Origin: Ga0074130 sp035565355
GTDB taxonomy: Bacteria > Pseudomonadota > Gammaproteobacteria > Burkholderiales > Rhodocyclaceae
Reading direction: 5' to 3'
DNA length: 64,000 nucleotides
Assembly (NCBI GenBank): GCA_035565355.1
Contig: DATMSM010000068.1
Coordinates: 1 to 64,000 of the forward strand
Shown: positions 54,187 to 64,000 of the stretch, one piece after another
How positions within the stretch are numbered: position 1 is the stretch's first letter
Layout: every line of letters starts with the position of its first letter
Made by a program: the position numbers and the translations under genes
The notes under the pieces: generated by a model
Database searches by the model: none
What the model was told of the DNA's origin: nothing
What the model saw: the letters and a program-made list of their open reading frames with translations, nothing else

Positions 54187-55029
54187 ATGATCAATACGCC
54201 GTTTCCTGACCTCGACTCATGGGTGATGTACTTCCGCGGTGCGGACATCCCCGTGCTGCGCCATACCGTCAGCGAACTGGACAAGCTGCGCGATAAGGCC
54301 GAAAGCGTCAATGCCCGCACCCTGTCGTCCATCATCCTTGGCGACCCGCTGATGGCACTGCGCCTGATCGCCTATATCGAGCGCAATCGCCGCCGCAGCC
54401 AGACGACCGACATCACGACCATAGAACGGGCGTTGATGATGATTGGTGTAACCCCCTTCTTCGAGCACTTCAGCAATATCCCTCTGGTGGAGGACCAGCT
54501 CAAGGAACACCCCAAGGCCCTGCTGGGCGTGATCAAGCTGATCCAGCGCTCGCGCCAGGCCGCCCACTATGCGCGCGACTGGGGCCTGATGCGCAAGGAT
54601 CTGGATGTCGATGAAATCACCCTCGCCGCCCTACTCCACGGCACCGCCGAACTTCTGATGTGGAGCTTCGCCCCCGCGCTGGCGCTCGAAGTCCGCGAGC
54701 AGCAAGCGGCGGACCGCGCGCTGCGCAGCTATACCGCGCAGAATCGGGTCTATGGCATCACACTGCATGATCTGCAGGTCGATCTTGCGCGTGCGTGGCA
54801 CCTGCCGGCGCTGCTGATCGAAATGATGAACCACAAAGATGGCGCCGAAAGTGCGCGCGAGCGCAATGTCCGCCTGGCGGTAGACCTGGCCCGCCACTCC
54901 GCCAACGGCTGGGACGATGCCGCCCTGCCGGACGACTACAAAGCCATCTGCGAGCTGCTGCACATCAATTCGGAAACGCTGTATCGCAAACTGGGCATAG
55001 ACACGCCGAGCTCCCCGCCACCGGTCTGA
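54187..55029 (+). CDS. HDOD domain protein
   Basis: A 280-residue protein with the HDOD fold, a helical relative of HD hydrolases without catalytic residues, used in bacterial signalling. It shows LSSIILGDPLMALRLIAYIE near residue 42, ERALMMIGVTPFFEHFSNIP near 81, and LAALLHGTAELLMWSFAP near 146. A hydrolase His-Asp pair is not present. The ATG at 54187 is chosen over an upstream TTG. Partners are unknown. Confidence 0.85.
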   Translation: MINTPFPDLDSWVMYFRGADIPVLRHTVSELDKLRDKAESVNARTLSSIILGDPLMALRLIAYIERNRRRSQTTDITTIERALMMIGVTPFFEHFSNIPLVEDQLKEHPKALLGVIKLIQRSRQAAHYARDWGLMRKDLDVDEITLAALLHGTAELLMWSFAPALALEVREQQAADRALRSYTAQNRVYGITLHDLQVDLARAWHLPALLIEMMNHKDGAESARERNVRLAVDLARHSANGWDDAALPDDYKAICELLHINSETLYRKLGIDTPSSPPPV

Positions 55030-55115
55030 GCCGGGAAGGCTAGGGCCCGGCCGCCGATACCAAGCAGCAGCCGGCGCCGGCACTTGCTATAGTGAAGCAT
55101 ACAACGGCAAGACCT

Positions 55116-55913
55116 ATGACCCTCAACGACATTGCTTCCAGCCTCGGCGCCTCCCTGCTCACTGCCTCCTCAGGGCAGGCCGAGCGTGCGCGCAGCCCGA
55201 CGCCCTCCGTCGCACAGGCGCTGGACCGGGCCGGGCAGCGTCTGGAAGCGCAGCAATCCTCAACTGAAGTGCGGCTATCGGCCTTCGGCCAGTTGCGCTC
55301 CGCCGTGGCTGAATTACGCGACAGCAGCAGCACCCTCGCCGCTAGCGAAAATACTGACACACCGGAAAAGGCGCGCGCAGCAGCGGAACAGTTCGTCAGC
55401 ACCTTCAACAATGCGCAAGCCACTGCCAACCGCACCATCAATGGCCGCCCCGGTGAGCCTGAAGCCAATGCCGACAGCCCCAATACCGACGGTGCCCTGT
55501 CGGGCGACGGGCGCGCCAATGTTGCCGCCAGCCAACTCAGCCGCACCCTGAACGACGCCAGCGCCGAAGCGCTGCGCAGCATAGGCATCAATCGCGAGCG
55601 GAACGGCACCTTGAGCATAGATCAGCAGCGCTTTTCGCAGGCTTTGCAGAACGACCCGCAAGCCGTCAGCGCCGCACTGACGCAGGCCGGCCAGCAGGTC
55701 GAACAGGCCAGCAGCCGCCAGCTTGAAGACGGCGGCAATCTTGATCGCGCCGTGGCAAACCTGAGTCGCCAGTCGCGCCAGCTTGAGGCTCAGCAGGCCG
55801 AGCAACGGGCATTTGCGGAGACGCTGCAACAAGCCACCGAACAAGCCGCCAACCGCCTCAACTTCGTTGCGGCGAGCGGCATACGCGCTTACGAGAAGAT
55901 CTTCGCGCTCTAA
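55116..55913 (+). CDS. FliD-like (filament cap family C-terminal) protein
   Basis: A protein of about 265 residues, polar and helical. It contains LRSIGINRERNGTLSIDQQR near residue 160, which matches the FliD C-terminal pattern (SIGI-x4-DGTL-x-D), followed by QALQNDPQAVSAALTQ. It lacks the FliD N-terminal domain and most of its variable core, so it is a shortened relative with unknown role. A GTG at 55092 would add eight residues. No flagellar genes are near. Confidence 0.65.
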   Translation: MTLNDIASSLGASLLTASSGQAERARSPTPSVAQALDRAGQRLEAQQSSTEVRLSAFGQLRSAVAELRDSSSTLAASENTDTPEKARAAAEQFVSTFNNAQATANRTINGRPGEPEANADSPNTDGALSGDGRANVAASQLSRTLNDASAEALRSIGINRERNGTLSIDQQRFSQALQNDPQAVSAALTQAGQQVEQASSRQLEDGGNLDRAVANLSRQSRQLEAQQAEQRAFAETLQQATEQAANRLNFVAASGIRAYEKIFAL

Positions 55914-55935
55914 GCCGGACTTACCGGTACGAAGC

Positions 55936-57873
<1,938 letters not shown>

Positions 57874-57887
57874 ACAGAACCTAAAAA

Positions 57888-57917
57888 GCAGACGCCAGGT
57901 TCATGGCGAACCTGGCG
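57888..57917 (-). terminator. Terminator after the exported peroxiredoxin gene
   Basis: A 10-bp perfect stem (57893-57902 with 57908-57917) is followed on the minus strand by a T-rich TCTGCTTTTT tail. Confidence 0.8.
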
Positions 57918-57945
57918 CGAAATGAGCAAAATGAGCGGAATGCGC

Positions 57946-58479
57946 TCAGCGTTTCTGGAGTTGTTTCAGGTCGGCGATGATGTCCGCCGAATGCCTGGAG
58001 GTATCGACCTTGAGATAGGCCTTGGCGACCTTGCCCTGCGGATCGATCAGATAAGTGTAGCGGCGGGCGATACCGAACAGGCCCCAGTCCATGTAGGCGC
58101 CGTAGGCCTTGGCCACATTGCCACCTTCATCGGCCAGCAAGGGGAACGGCAGGTTGTACTTGGCAGCGAACTTCGCATGCGAGGCCGAATCATCCACGCT
58201 GATACCCAGCACCTGAGCGCCCAGCTCGGTCAGTTGCGCCATGTCGTCGCGGAACTTGCAGGCCTGCTCGGTGCAGCCCGGCGTGTCGTCCTTGGGGTAG
58301 AAATAGAGCACCACCCACTTGCCGCGATAGTCCTCCAGCCGCTGCACCTTGCCATTCTGGTCCTTGAGCACGAAACCCGGCGCCGCTGCACCTAGTGCCG
58401 GCACCTCGGCCGCATGGGCAGAAGGTAGCCAGAAGGTGAACAATTGCAGGAAGAAGGTCAGGAGCTTACGCATCGTCAT
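57946..58479 (-). CDS. Exported BCP-type peroxiredoxin
   Basis: A 177-residue thiol peroxidase with a signal peptide (LLTFFLQLFTFWLPSAHAA) and likely cut after AHA. The active site is YPKDDTPGCTEQACKFRDD with peroxidatic and resolving Cys (CxxxxC), unlike the bcp gene at 39241, which lacks the second Cys. The product should act in the periplasm. The start is uncertain between 58479 and 58473. Confidence 0.9.
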   Translation of the reverse strand: MTMRKLLTFFLQLFTFWLPSAHAAEVPALGAAAPGFVLKDQNGKVQRLEDYRGKWVVLYFYPKDDTPGCTEQACKFRDDMAQLTELGAQVLGISVDDSASHAKFAAKYNLPFPLLADEGGNVAKAYGAYMDWGLFGIARRYTYLIDPQGKVAKAYLKVDTSRHSADIIADLKQLQKR

Positions 58480-58543
58480 CGCATCCGCGAAAAAGAAGCT
58501 GCAATTATAAGTCGGCGCCCGATAAGCCGCCGAAGCCCCGCGA

Positions 58544-58549
58544 TATAAT
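58544..58549 (+). promoter_or_regulatory. -10 element (TATAAT) upstream of the tRNA
   Basis: A perfect TATAAT lies about 70 nt before tRNA-Arg. No clear -35 was found. A 10-bp stem-loop (58588-58609) lies between it and the tRNA. Confidence 0.5.
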
Positions 58550-58616
58550 GCGACCGGTACAGACGCAATGTCCGTACCGCATAAATAAAGGCGCTCATCT
58601 GAGCGCCTTGTTGCGT

Positions 58617-58691
58617 GTCCCGTTAGTTAAATGGATATAACCGGCCCCTCCTAAGGGTCAATTGGTGGTTCGATTCCACCACGGGACGCCA
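58617..58691 (+). tRNA. tRNA-Arg (anticodon CCT)
   Basis: The acceptor GTCCCGT pairs with ACGGGAC, the D-arm is GTTA-TAAC, the anticodon stem GGCCC-GGGTC holds the loop CTCCTAA with anticodon CCT, and the T-arm contains GGTTCGATTCC. A genome-encoded CCA ends the molecule. Confidence 0.95.
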
Positions 58692-58730
58692 GATTGCTTG
58701 GCTTGTGCATCCTACATTTCTGGAGCCGCC

Positions 58731-58994
58731 ATGCCTCAAGCCGTCATCTCTCATCACGAGCTCGAAGCCCTGATCCGCGATGCGCTGGCCCAATGCCAGA
58801 GTTGCCTCGGTGCAGACCTGACTCGCATCTATATGCATGAACCTGACGAAGTCGGCTGCAACTGGATGGTGGAGTCCGAAAGTGCAGCGCACCATCGGGG
58901 TTGCCTGGAGGAACTGGCGCCGCGCATTCACCACCTGCGCATGCATTACAAGCTCCCCGACCCCATCGAGGAACTGGCGGGCCATCCTACTTGA
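58731..58994 (+). CDS. Small hypothetical protein (87 aa)
   Basis: An 87-residue soluble protein. It holds two Cys in LAQCQSCLGADLT and a His-rich stretch (SAAHHRGCLEE and IHHLRMHYKL), which might bind metal. I do not recognise a family. ATG 58731 is chosen because upstream codons lie in the tRNA. It overlaps the convergent sspB end by 8 nt. Confidence 0.6.
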   Translation: MPQAVISHHELEALIRDALAQCQSCLGADLTRIYMHEPDEVGCNWMVESESAAHHRGCLEELAPRIHHLRMHYKLPDPIEELAGHPT

Positions 58995-59460
58995 CGACAG
59001 TGAACCTCGGGCGCTGACCGCCGCTGGGTGGCGTAGGCTCGTCTGGAGGCAGTTCGCTACCGGTATCCTCGACGGACTTGATGGCGCTTACCGGCTTTTC
59101 CCTCCCCGCCTCACCGGCAGGAGCGGCATCGCCTTCCTTGCTGACGGTTTCCGAGATTTCAAAGCCCATGCCCTCGCCGCTTTCGCGTGCGTAGATGGCA
59201 GCAACACGCTCGACCGGGACAAAGATCTGTTGCGCCACGCCGCCGAAGCGGGCCTCGAAGGCGATGAATTCGTTGCCGATATCGAGCTGATTGGTGGCTT
59301 CCATACCGACGTTGAGGACGATCTGACCGTCCTTGACAAAGCCGGCTGGCACCTGGGTATGCTCGTCTACAGCAACGACGATATAGGGGGTTTCACCCTG
59401 ATCCATGCACCATTGCCAGATGGCGCGAATCAAATAGGGTTTGGTGCTGACTGTACTCAT
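58987..59460 (-). CDS. sspB: ClpXP protease specificity-enhancing factor
   Basis: A 157-residue adaptor that brings ssrA-tagged proteins to ClpXP. The folded part (about 1-110) has KPYLIRAIWQWCMDQGETPY and GFVKDGQIVLNVGMEAT; a Pro/Glu-rich linker leads to the C-terminal ClpX-binding end RPRFTVVK. It follows sspA on the same strand with a terminator-like hairpin between. Confidence 0.95.
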   Translation of the reverse strand: MSTVSTKPYLIRAIWQWCMDQGETPYIVVAVDEHTQVPAGFVKDGQIVLNVGMEATNQLDIGNEFIAFEARFGGVAQQIFVPVERVAAIYARESGEGMGFEISETVSKEGDAAPAGEAGREKPVSAIKSVEDTGSELPPDEPTPPSGGQRPRFTVVK

Positions 59461-59490
59461 GATGAGATTCTAGAGGAAGAGAAGCAAAAC

Positions 59491-59516
59491 AAAACGGCTG
59501 CCGCAGCAGCCGTTTT
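59491..59516 (-). terminator. Hairpin terminator between sspA and sspB
   Basis: A perfect 11-bp stem (59491-59501 with 59506-59516) has A-run and T-run flanks. It lies 18 nt after the sspA stop. Confidence 0.85.
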
Positions 59517-59533
59517 GTTATTTGATGTTGCGC

Positions 59534-60130
59534 TTAACGGCGCATCACCTTTTCCGAAGGCGTCAGGGCATCAATGAAACCCTGGCGGCTGAAGATGCGC
59601 TCGGCATACTTCTGGATCGGGGCTGCGGTCTTCGGCAGCTCGACACCGTAATGGTCGAGGCGCCACAGCAGCGGGGCGATGGCCACGTCGAGCATGGAGA
59701 ACTCCTCGCCCAGCATGTGCTTCTGCTTGTTGAACAGCGGTGCCAGTTCAACCAAGCGTTCGCGGATGTGCTGACGCGCCTTGTCGGCCGCCTTGAGGTT
59801 CTTTTCGATAGCCTCGATGTGGCTGAACAGTTCCTGCTCCATGGTGAACAGGAGTTGGCGGGCACGCGCACGCATGATGGGATCCGGCGGCATCAGCTGC
59901 GGATGCGGGAAGCGCTCGTCGATGTATTCGTTGATGATGTTGGCCTCATACAGGATGAGGTCGCGATCAACGAGCACGGGCACGCGGTTGTACGGATTGA
60001 TGACGGCGATGTCTTCCGGCTTGTTGAACAGGTCGACGTCGATGACCTGAAAGTCCATCTGCTTTTCGTAGAGAACGATGCGGCAACGATGGCTGAACGG
60101 GTCGGTGGTACCCGAATACAGATTCATCAT
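59534..60130 (-). CDS. sspA: Stringent starvation protein A (GST fold)
   Basis: A 198-residue RNA polymerase-associated protein. The thioredoxin-like N-terminus is MMNLYSGTTDPFSHRCRIVL, followed by NPYNRVPVLVDRDLILYEA; the C-terminal helices contain MLGEEFSMLDVAIAPLLWRL. ATG 60130 matches the family start; a longer frame to 60208 would add a non-homologous tail. It follows petC, the usual betaproteobacterial petABC-sspAB order. Confidence 0.93.
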   Translation of the reverse strand: MMNLYSGTTDPFSHRCRIVLYEKQMDFQVIDVDLFNKPEDIAVINPYNRVPVLVDRDLILYEANIINEYIDERFPHPQLMPPDPIMRARARQLLFTMEQELFSHIEAIEKNLKAADKARQHIRERLVELAPLFNKQKHMLGEEFSMLDVAIAPLLWRLDHYGVELPKTAAPIQKYAERIFSRQGFIDALTPSEKVMRR

Positions 60131-60234
60131 TGCGCTGGTTCCCCAGGAATAGTCGGCGTCACGCACCACACGGCGAACCGACGGCGCGTTTACTTCACGA
60201 TGCCCCATAATTTATCCGAACAAGACCTAATTTA

Positions 60235-60963
60235 TTAGTGGATGTCCTTCCAGTATTCACGCTTCAAAGCGTAGGCGAATACCAGCAGGATACCCAGGAA
60301 AACGATGACCATGAGGCCGAGGCTCTTGCGAAACTCGCTCACGGGCTCACCCATGTATTGCAGATAAGCCACCAGGTCGGCCACTGCCTCGTCGTATTGC
60401 TCTGGCGTCATCTTGCCGGGAACTTCCACGGAAAGCTTGCCGTCTGCGCCCTTCACCTGGATGCCTTGCAGTTCCCAAAGGGCGTGCGGCATACCGACAT
60501 TTTCAAAAACCGTGTTGTTCCAGCCGGTCGGGCGGGCCTCATCACGGTAGAAGGAGCGGAGGTAAGTATACAGCCAGTCGGGCCCGCTGCCAAATTCGGA
60601 TGCCCGCGAGCGGGCAACGATGGTCAAATCCGGCGGTGCAGCACCGAACCAGGCCTTGGCATCGTCCCGCGTCATGGCGATGCGCATGGGCTCGCCCACC
60701 TTCTCCGCCGTGAACATCAGATTGTCCCGGATCTGGGCTTCCGAGAGGCCGATATCCTGCAGGCGATTATAGCGCATGTAGGAGGCGGAATGGCAATTTA
60801 AACAATAGTTTACGAACAACTTGGCGCCGTTTTGCAAGGCTGCGTTATCGGTGCGCTTGTTAGGCGCGTGGTCGAGGTGCAGCTCCGCACCGGCCGCATG
60901 GGCCGTGGTGGTCAAAAGCGCAAAAAGTGGCGCGAACAGCAGGACAGTCAGTGTCTTCTTCAT
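60235..60963 (-). CDS. petC: Ubiquinol-cytochrome c reductase cytochrome c1
   Basis: A 242-residue membrane-anchored c-type cytochrome of the bc1 complex. A signal peptide (LTVLLFAPLFALLTTTAHA) is followed by the haem site CLNCH (near residue 55). The Met axial ligand region is in EPMRIAMTRDDA. The C-terminal helix (LGLMVIVFLGILLVFAYALK) anchors it. It overlaps the petB stop by one base. Confidence 0.96.
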   Translation of the reverse strand: MKKTLTVLLFAPLFALLTTTAHAAGAELHLDHAPNKRTDNAALQNGAKLFVNYCLNCHSASYMRYNRLQDIGLSEAQIRDNLMFTAEKVGEPMRIAMTRDDAKAWFGAAPPDLTIVARSRASEFGSGPDWLYTYLRSFYRDEARPTGWNNTVFENVGMPHALWELQGIQVKGADGKLSVEVPGKMTPEQYDEAVADLVAYLQYMGEPVSEFRKSLGLMVIVFLGILLVFAYALKREYWKDIH

Positions 60964-62435
60964 TATCCGGTCACCCTTTCCGGTTCAGGCTTGCATTTAT
61001 CTATCTGGCTATACCAAGGCATCAGCAGGAAGAAGCCGAAATAAATCAGCGAACAGATCTGCGAGACCAGGGTACGCATCGGCGTCGGAGCCAGCACGCC
61101 GAGATAACCGAGGATGAAGAAGGCAACGACAAACACCGCTAGCACGATCTTGTAGATCGGGCCCTTATAGCGGATCGACTTGACCGGGCTGTGATCCAGC
61201 CACGGCAAAGCGCCGATGATGACCACCGAGGCCCCCATTGCCACCACGCCCCAGAACTTGGCTTCGAGGCCGACGAAGACGATGGAGGTGAGTTTGATAC
61301 CCACCCAGCTGGCCAGCACGGCCGGCACGCCGAGGAGGATGAACATGGCGCCGACAAAGCCCAGGTAGCCGAGCTTGACGATCAGCGGAAAGCGCGCAGG
61401 GCGCACGCAAAGCCAACCGACGGCAGCCAGGAACAGCCACAGGAAGGGCACGAAGTCAGAAGTGACGGCACGCAGGACGGAGTAGAACGGCGTGAAATAC
61501 CAGACCGGAGCGATGTGCGGCGGGGTCTTGAGCGGATCAGCCGGGATGAAGTTGTTGAACTCCAGGAAGTAGCCTCCGAACTCGGGCGCAAAGAAGATGA
61601 TGGCCGAGAACACGATCAGGAAGACCACCACGCCGACGATGTCCTTCATCGTGTAGTAGGGATGGAAGGGAATCCCGTCGAGCGGAATGCCGTTCGCGTC
61701 CTTGTTCTTCTTGATTTCCACGCCGTCCGGGTTGTTGGAGCCGACTTCGTGGAGCGCGATGATGTGCGCGGCCACTAAACCAAGCAAGACCAAAGGCATA
61801 GCGATGACGTGGAAGCTGAAGAAGCGGTTCAGCGTCGCATCACCCACCACATAGTCACCGCGCAGCCACAAGGACAAGTCCGGACCGATAACCGGGATGG
61901 CCGAGAACAGGTTCACGATCACCTGGGCGCCCCAGTAGGACATCTGGCCCCAGGGCAGCAGGTAGCCGAAGAAGGCTTCGCCCATCAGACACAGGAAGAT
62001 CAGCAGGCCGAAGATCCAGATCAGCTCGCGCGGCTTGCGGTAGGAACCGTAGAGCAGGCCGCGGAACATGTGCAGGTAGACGACGACGAAGAAGGCCGAA
62101 GCGCCGGTCGAGTGCATGTAGCGGATCAGCCAGCCCCACTCCACGTCGCGCATGATGTACTCGACGCTGGCGAAGGCCACCGGCACGCCCGCCGCATTGA
62201 GCGAGGCATCCGGCTTGAAGTGCATGACCAGGAAGATGCCGGTCACGATCTGGATCACCAGCACCAGAAGCGCCAGTGAGCCGAAGAAATACCAGAAGTT
62301 GAAGTTCTTCGGGGCATAGTATTCGGAGAGGTGCTCCTTCCACAGCGACGTGGCCGGGAAACGGGCATCCACCCATTCCAGCGCGCCGCCGATCAAGGTG
62401 CCGTCCGATTTGTACTTGTTCTCGCTGCCGGCCAT
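60963..62435 (-). CDS. petB: Ubiquinol-cytochrome c reductase cytochrome b
   Basis: A 490-residue membrane protein with eight helices and four haem-ligand His (in YMHSTGASAFFVVVYLHMFR and the FFSFHVIAMPLVLLGLVAAH regions). The Qo loop shows PEFGGYFLEFN rather than the mitochondrial PEWY. It has an extended C-terminus with two further helices. It lies between petA and petC. Confidence 0.96.
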   Translation of the reverse strand: MAGSENKYKSDGTLIGGALEWVDARFPATSLWKEHLSEYYAPKNFNFWYFFGSLALLVLVIQIVTGIFLVMHFKPDASLNAAGVPVAFASVEYIMRDVEWGWLIRYMHSTGASAFFVVVYLHMFRGLLYGSYRKPRELIWIFGLLIFLCLMGEAFFGYLLPWGQMSYWGAQVIVNLFSAIPVIGPDLSLWLRGDYVVGDATLNRFFSFHVIAMPLVLLGLVAAHIIALHEVGSNNPDGVEIKKNKDANGIPLDGIPFHPYYTMKDIVGVVVFLIVFSAIIFFAPEFGGYFLEFNNFIPADPLKTPPHIAPVWYFTPFYSVLRAVTSDFVPFLWLFLAAVGWLCVRPARFPLIVKLGYLGFVGAMFILLGVPAVLASWVGIKLTSIVFVGLEAKFWGVVAMGASVVIIGALPWLDHSPVKSIRYKGPIYKIVLAVFVVAFFILGYLGVLAPTPMRTLVSQICSLIYFGFFLLMPWYSQIDKCKPEPERVTG

Positions 62436-62437
62436 GC

Positions 62438-63034
62438 TCAGGCCTCCTTCTTGTCTGCGCCGACCAGGATCGTGGTATCGCTGAGATACACGTGCGGCGG
62501 CACTTCAAGGTTGTCAGGCGCGGGCTTGCTCTTGTAGACGCGGCCGGCGATGTCGAAGGTGGAACCGTGACAAGGGCAGATGAAGCCGCCGGGCCAGTCG
62601 GCGCCAAGGCCGCTTTCCGCGCCGGATTTCAGCTTCTCGGTCGGCGAGCAACCCAGGTGGGTGCAGATGCCGACGGCGACGAACAGATTCGGCTTGATCG
62701 AACGTGTCTCGTTCTGGCAGTACTCGGGCTGCATCTGCTTTTCGGACTGGGGATCGGCCACTTCGCCGTCGGTCTTCTTCAGCGACGCGAGCTGCTCATC
62801 AGTGCGGTTGATGATCCAGACCGGCTTGCCGCGCCATTCCACGGTCATCATTTCACCGGGCTGGAGCTTGGAAATATCCACTTCCACCGGGGCACCAGCC
62901 GCTTTGGCTCGCTCCGAGGGAAGCATGCTCTTGACCAGGGGTGTCGCCACGACGATTCCGCCGACTCCCCCGATGGCTGCCGTGGTCACCAACAGGCGAC
63001 GGCGACCACAATCCACTTTCTCATCACAACTCAT
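62438..63034 (-). CDS. petA: Ubiquinol-cytochrome c reductase iron-sulfur subunit (Rieske)
   Basis: A 198-residue subunit. A Tat-type N-terminus (CGRRRLLVTTAAIGGVGG) precedes the membrane helix. The cluster-binding boxes are CTHLGCSP and CPCHGSTFD (two Cys, two His). It is the first gene of petABC; the petB start follows after two bases. Confidence 0.97.
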   Translation of the reverse strand: MSCDEKVDCGRRRLLVTTAAIGGVGGIVVATPLVKSMLPSERAKAAGAPVEVDISKLQPGEMMTVEWRGKPVWIINRTDEQLASLKKTDGEVADPQSEKQMQPEYCQNETRSIKPNLFVAVGICTHLGCSPTEKLKSGAESGLGADWPGGFICPCHGSTFDIAGRVYKSKPAPDNLEVPPHVYLSDTTILVGADKKEA

Positions 63035-63125
63035 GAAGTTACCTCTGGAATTAAGAACCTAAAGCACCTAAGAACCTGAAGAACTGCTGTTGCAACTACC
63101 AGTAATAAGCCCGACAAACCGCGCC

Positions 63126-63154
63126 ACTATACCTGATTGATAAAGTGGTTTAAA
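63126..63154 (-). promoter_or_regulatory. Possible promoter of petABC
   Basis: On the minus strand TTTAAA (63149-63154) and TATAGT (63126-63131) are 17 nt apart and about 90 nt before petA. Confidence 0.5.
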
Positions 63155-63178
63155 GAGGCCTGTCGATAAAACTAATGG

Positions 63179-64000
63179 CTAAACCGCGCCTTTTTCCCGA
63201 AGTTGCAGAATTTGCGCGGAGCTGTAACCAAGTTCCTTCAATATGACATCGGTATGCGCGCCCAGCGCCGGTCCGAGGCTGTCAACGCCACCTGGCGTTG
63301 CGCTCAGCTTCGGCACGATGCCGGGCATGCGAACTTCCTTTCCATCCGGCAGCCGGGCGCCCTGCAGCATCTCGCGGGCGAGAAACTGCGGGTCCTTGAA
63401 CATGTCCTCGATGGAATAAATACGGCTGGCGGGCACGCCCGCCTCACCCAATTGCTTCAGTACCTCGGCCTCATCGTGCTGTTTGACCCAGTCGTCGATG
63501 ACGCCGTAGAGCTCGGTGGCGCGCGTGTCGCGGCCGGCATTGGTCTGCAGAACGGGATCGGCAGCGAGATCCGCCCGGCCCATCGCCTCCATGCAGCGGC
63601 GGAAGATCGCATCGCCGTTGGCACCGACAATGACGTGCTTGCCGTCCCGGGTGGTGTGCGTATTCGAGGGCGTAATGCCGGGCATGATATTGCCGGTACG
63701 TTCACGCACGAAACCGAACACGTCGAACTCCGGCACCAGGCTTTCCATCATGGCAAACACGGCCTCGTACAAGGCGACGTCCACCACTTGCCCCTTGCCG
63801 CCATTCACTTCCTTGTGGCGCAGCGCCATCAAGGCGCCAATCGCAGCCCACAGGGCAGCGATGGAGTCGCCGATGGAGACACCGGTCTTAACCGGCGGCC
63901 GGTCGGCAAAACCGGTTACATAACGCAGCCCGCCCATGGATTCGCCGATGGCGCCGAAGCCCGGCTGCTGGGCCATCGGCCCGGTCTGGCCGAAGCCCGA
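63179..64000 (-). CDS. CoA-transferase, CaiB/BaiF family, 5' truncated
   Basis: The frame is open to the right edge, so the N-terminal part is outside the window. The visible 273 residues hold the family blocks SGFGQTGPMAQQPGFGAIGESMG, read here in two parts, then GVSIGDSIAALWAAIGALMA, the GITPSNTHTTRDGKHVIVGA block and LGEAGVPASRIYSIEDMFKD. These class III enzymes move CoA between organic acids. The catalytic Asp lies in the missing part. The substrate is unknown. Confidence 0.92.
   Translation of the reverse strand, partial: SGFGQTGPMAQQPGFGAIGESMGGLRYVTGFADRPPVKTGVSIGDSIAALWAAIGALMALRHKEVNGGKGQVVDVALYEAVFAMMESLVPEFDVFGFVRERTGNIMPGITPSNTHTTRDGKHVIVGANGDAIFRRCMEAMGRADLAADPVLQTNAGRDTRATELYGVIDDWVKQHDEAEVLKQLGEAGVPASRIYSIEDMFKDPQFLAREMLQGARLPDGKEVRMPGIVPKLSATPGGVDSLGPALGAHTDVILKELGYSSAQILQLREKGAV

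Noticed and set aside
58588..58609. A 10-bp stem-loop before the tRNA taken as a terminator
   Set aside because: No gene ends just before it and no T-run follows on the plus strand; it may be part of the tRNA leader, so I did not list it as a terminator.
60131..60208. An N-terminal extension of SspA
   Set aside because: The family starts at MNLYSGTTDPF; the extra 26 residues have no match to SspA, though an SD-like GGAT lies upstream.

Overview
The window is 64 kb of a high-GC Gram-negative chromosome. Gene content and order point to a betaproteobacterium: petABC-sspAB, rpsF-priB-rpsR-rplI, alaA-hom, a Tct tricarboxylate transporter with its TctDE two-component system, and modABC next to an FdsD subunit. 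The order may be Rhodocyclales, but this is inference. Most genes are chromosomal housekeeping genes with uniform codon use. I see no phage, plasmid, insertion sequence or CRISPR array.

Layout: 1-2.4 kb holds a glycine-zipper lipoprotein, a DUF1289 protein, ung and an RNase D-like exonuclease. 2.4-10 kb holds tex, a lower-GC methyltransferase, a VF530-family protein, an MHYT-GGDEF-EAL protein and selO. 10-13.7 kb holds an ArsC-like protein, an Hsp33 homologue with a damaged zinc site, a spermidine-synthase-like protein and an RND efflux adaptor, whose pump follows to 16.9 kb. 17-22 kb holds a GST, a gamma-glutamyltransferase, an Old Yellow Enzyme and an M20 amidohydrolase. 22-26 kb is a tightly overlapping bioA-bioF-bioD-DUF1857 operon. 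26-37 kb runs leftward: alaA-hom, tctDE, a TerC protein, tctCBA and thrC, so tct/terC genes separate hom from thrC. 37-41 kb holds an Mth938 protein, an SMR/EamA transporter, an ArnD-like protein lacking catalytic residues, bcp and a PIN-PhoH ATPase.

41-45 kb is the most unusual part. It holds two paralogous UspA modules, one fused in frame to TerC, a LysR regulator, and three leaders that look like yybP-ykoY (manganese) riboswitches. One leader precedes the TerC-UspA fusion. One precedes a uspA from which terC seems to have been deleted. One precedes the LysR gene.

45-48 kb holds a palindrome of about 355 bp filling the LysR-dnaB gap (half copies lie upstream of hslO and the spermidine-synthase-like gene), dnaB with an array of DnaA-box-like 9-mers upstream, and an orphan fdsD. 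48-52.4 kb holds a LysR regulator, modABC and a short ModE with ModE-box-like sites. 52.4-54 kb is the ribosomal operon. 54-60 kb holds an HDOD protein, a FliD-like protein, uup, an exported peroxiredoxin, tRNA-Arg(CCT) and sspBA. 60-63 kb encodes the cytochrome bc1 complex. A truncated CoA-transferase ends the window.
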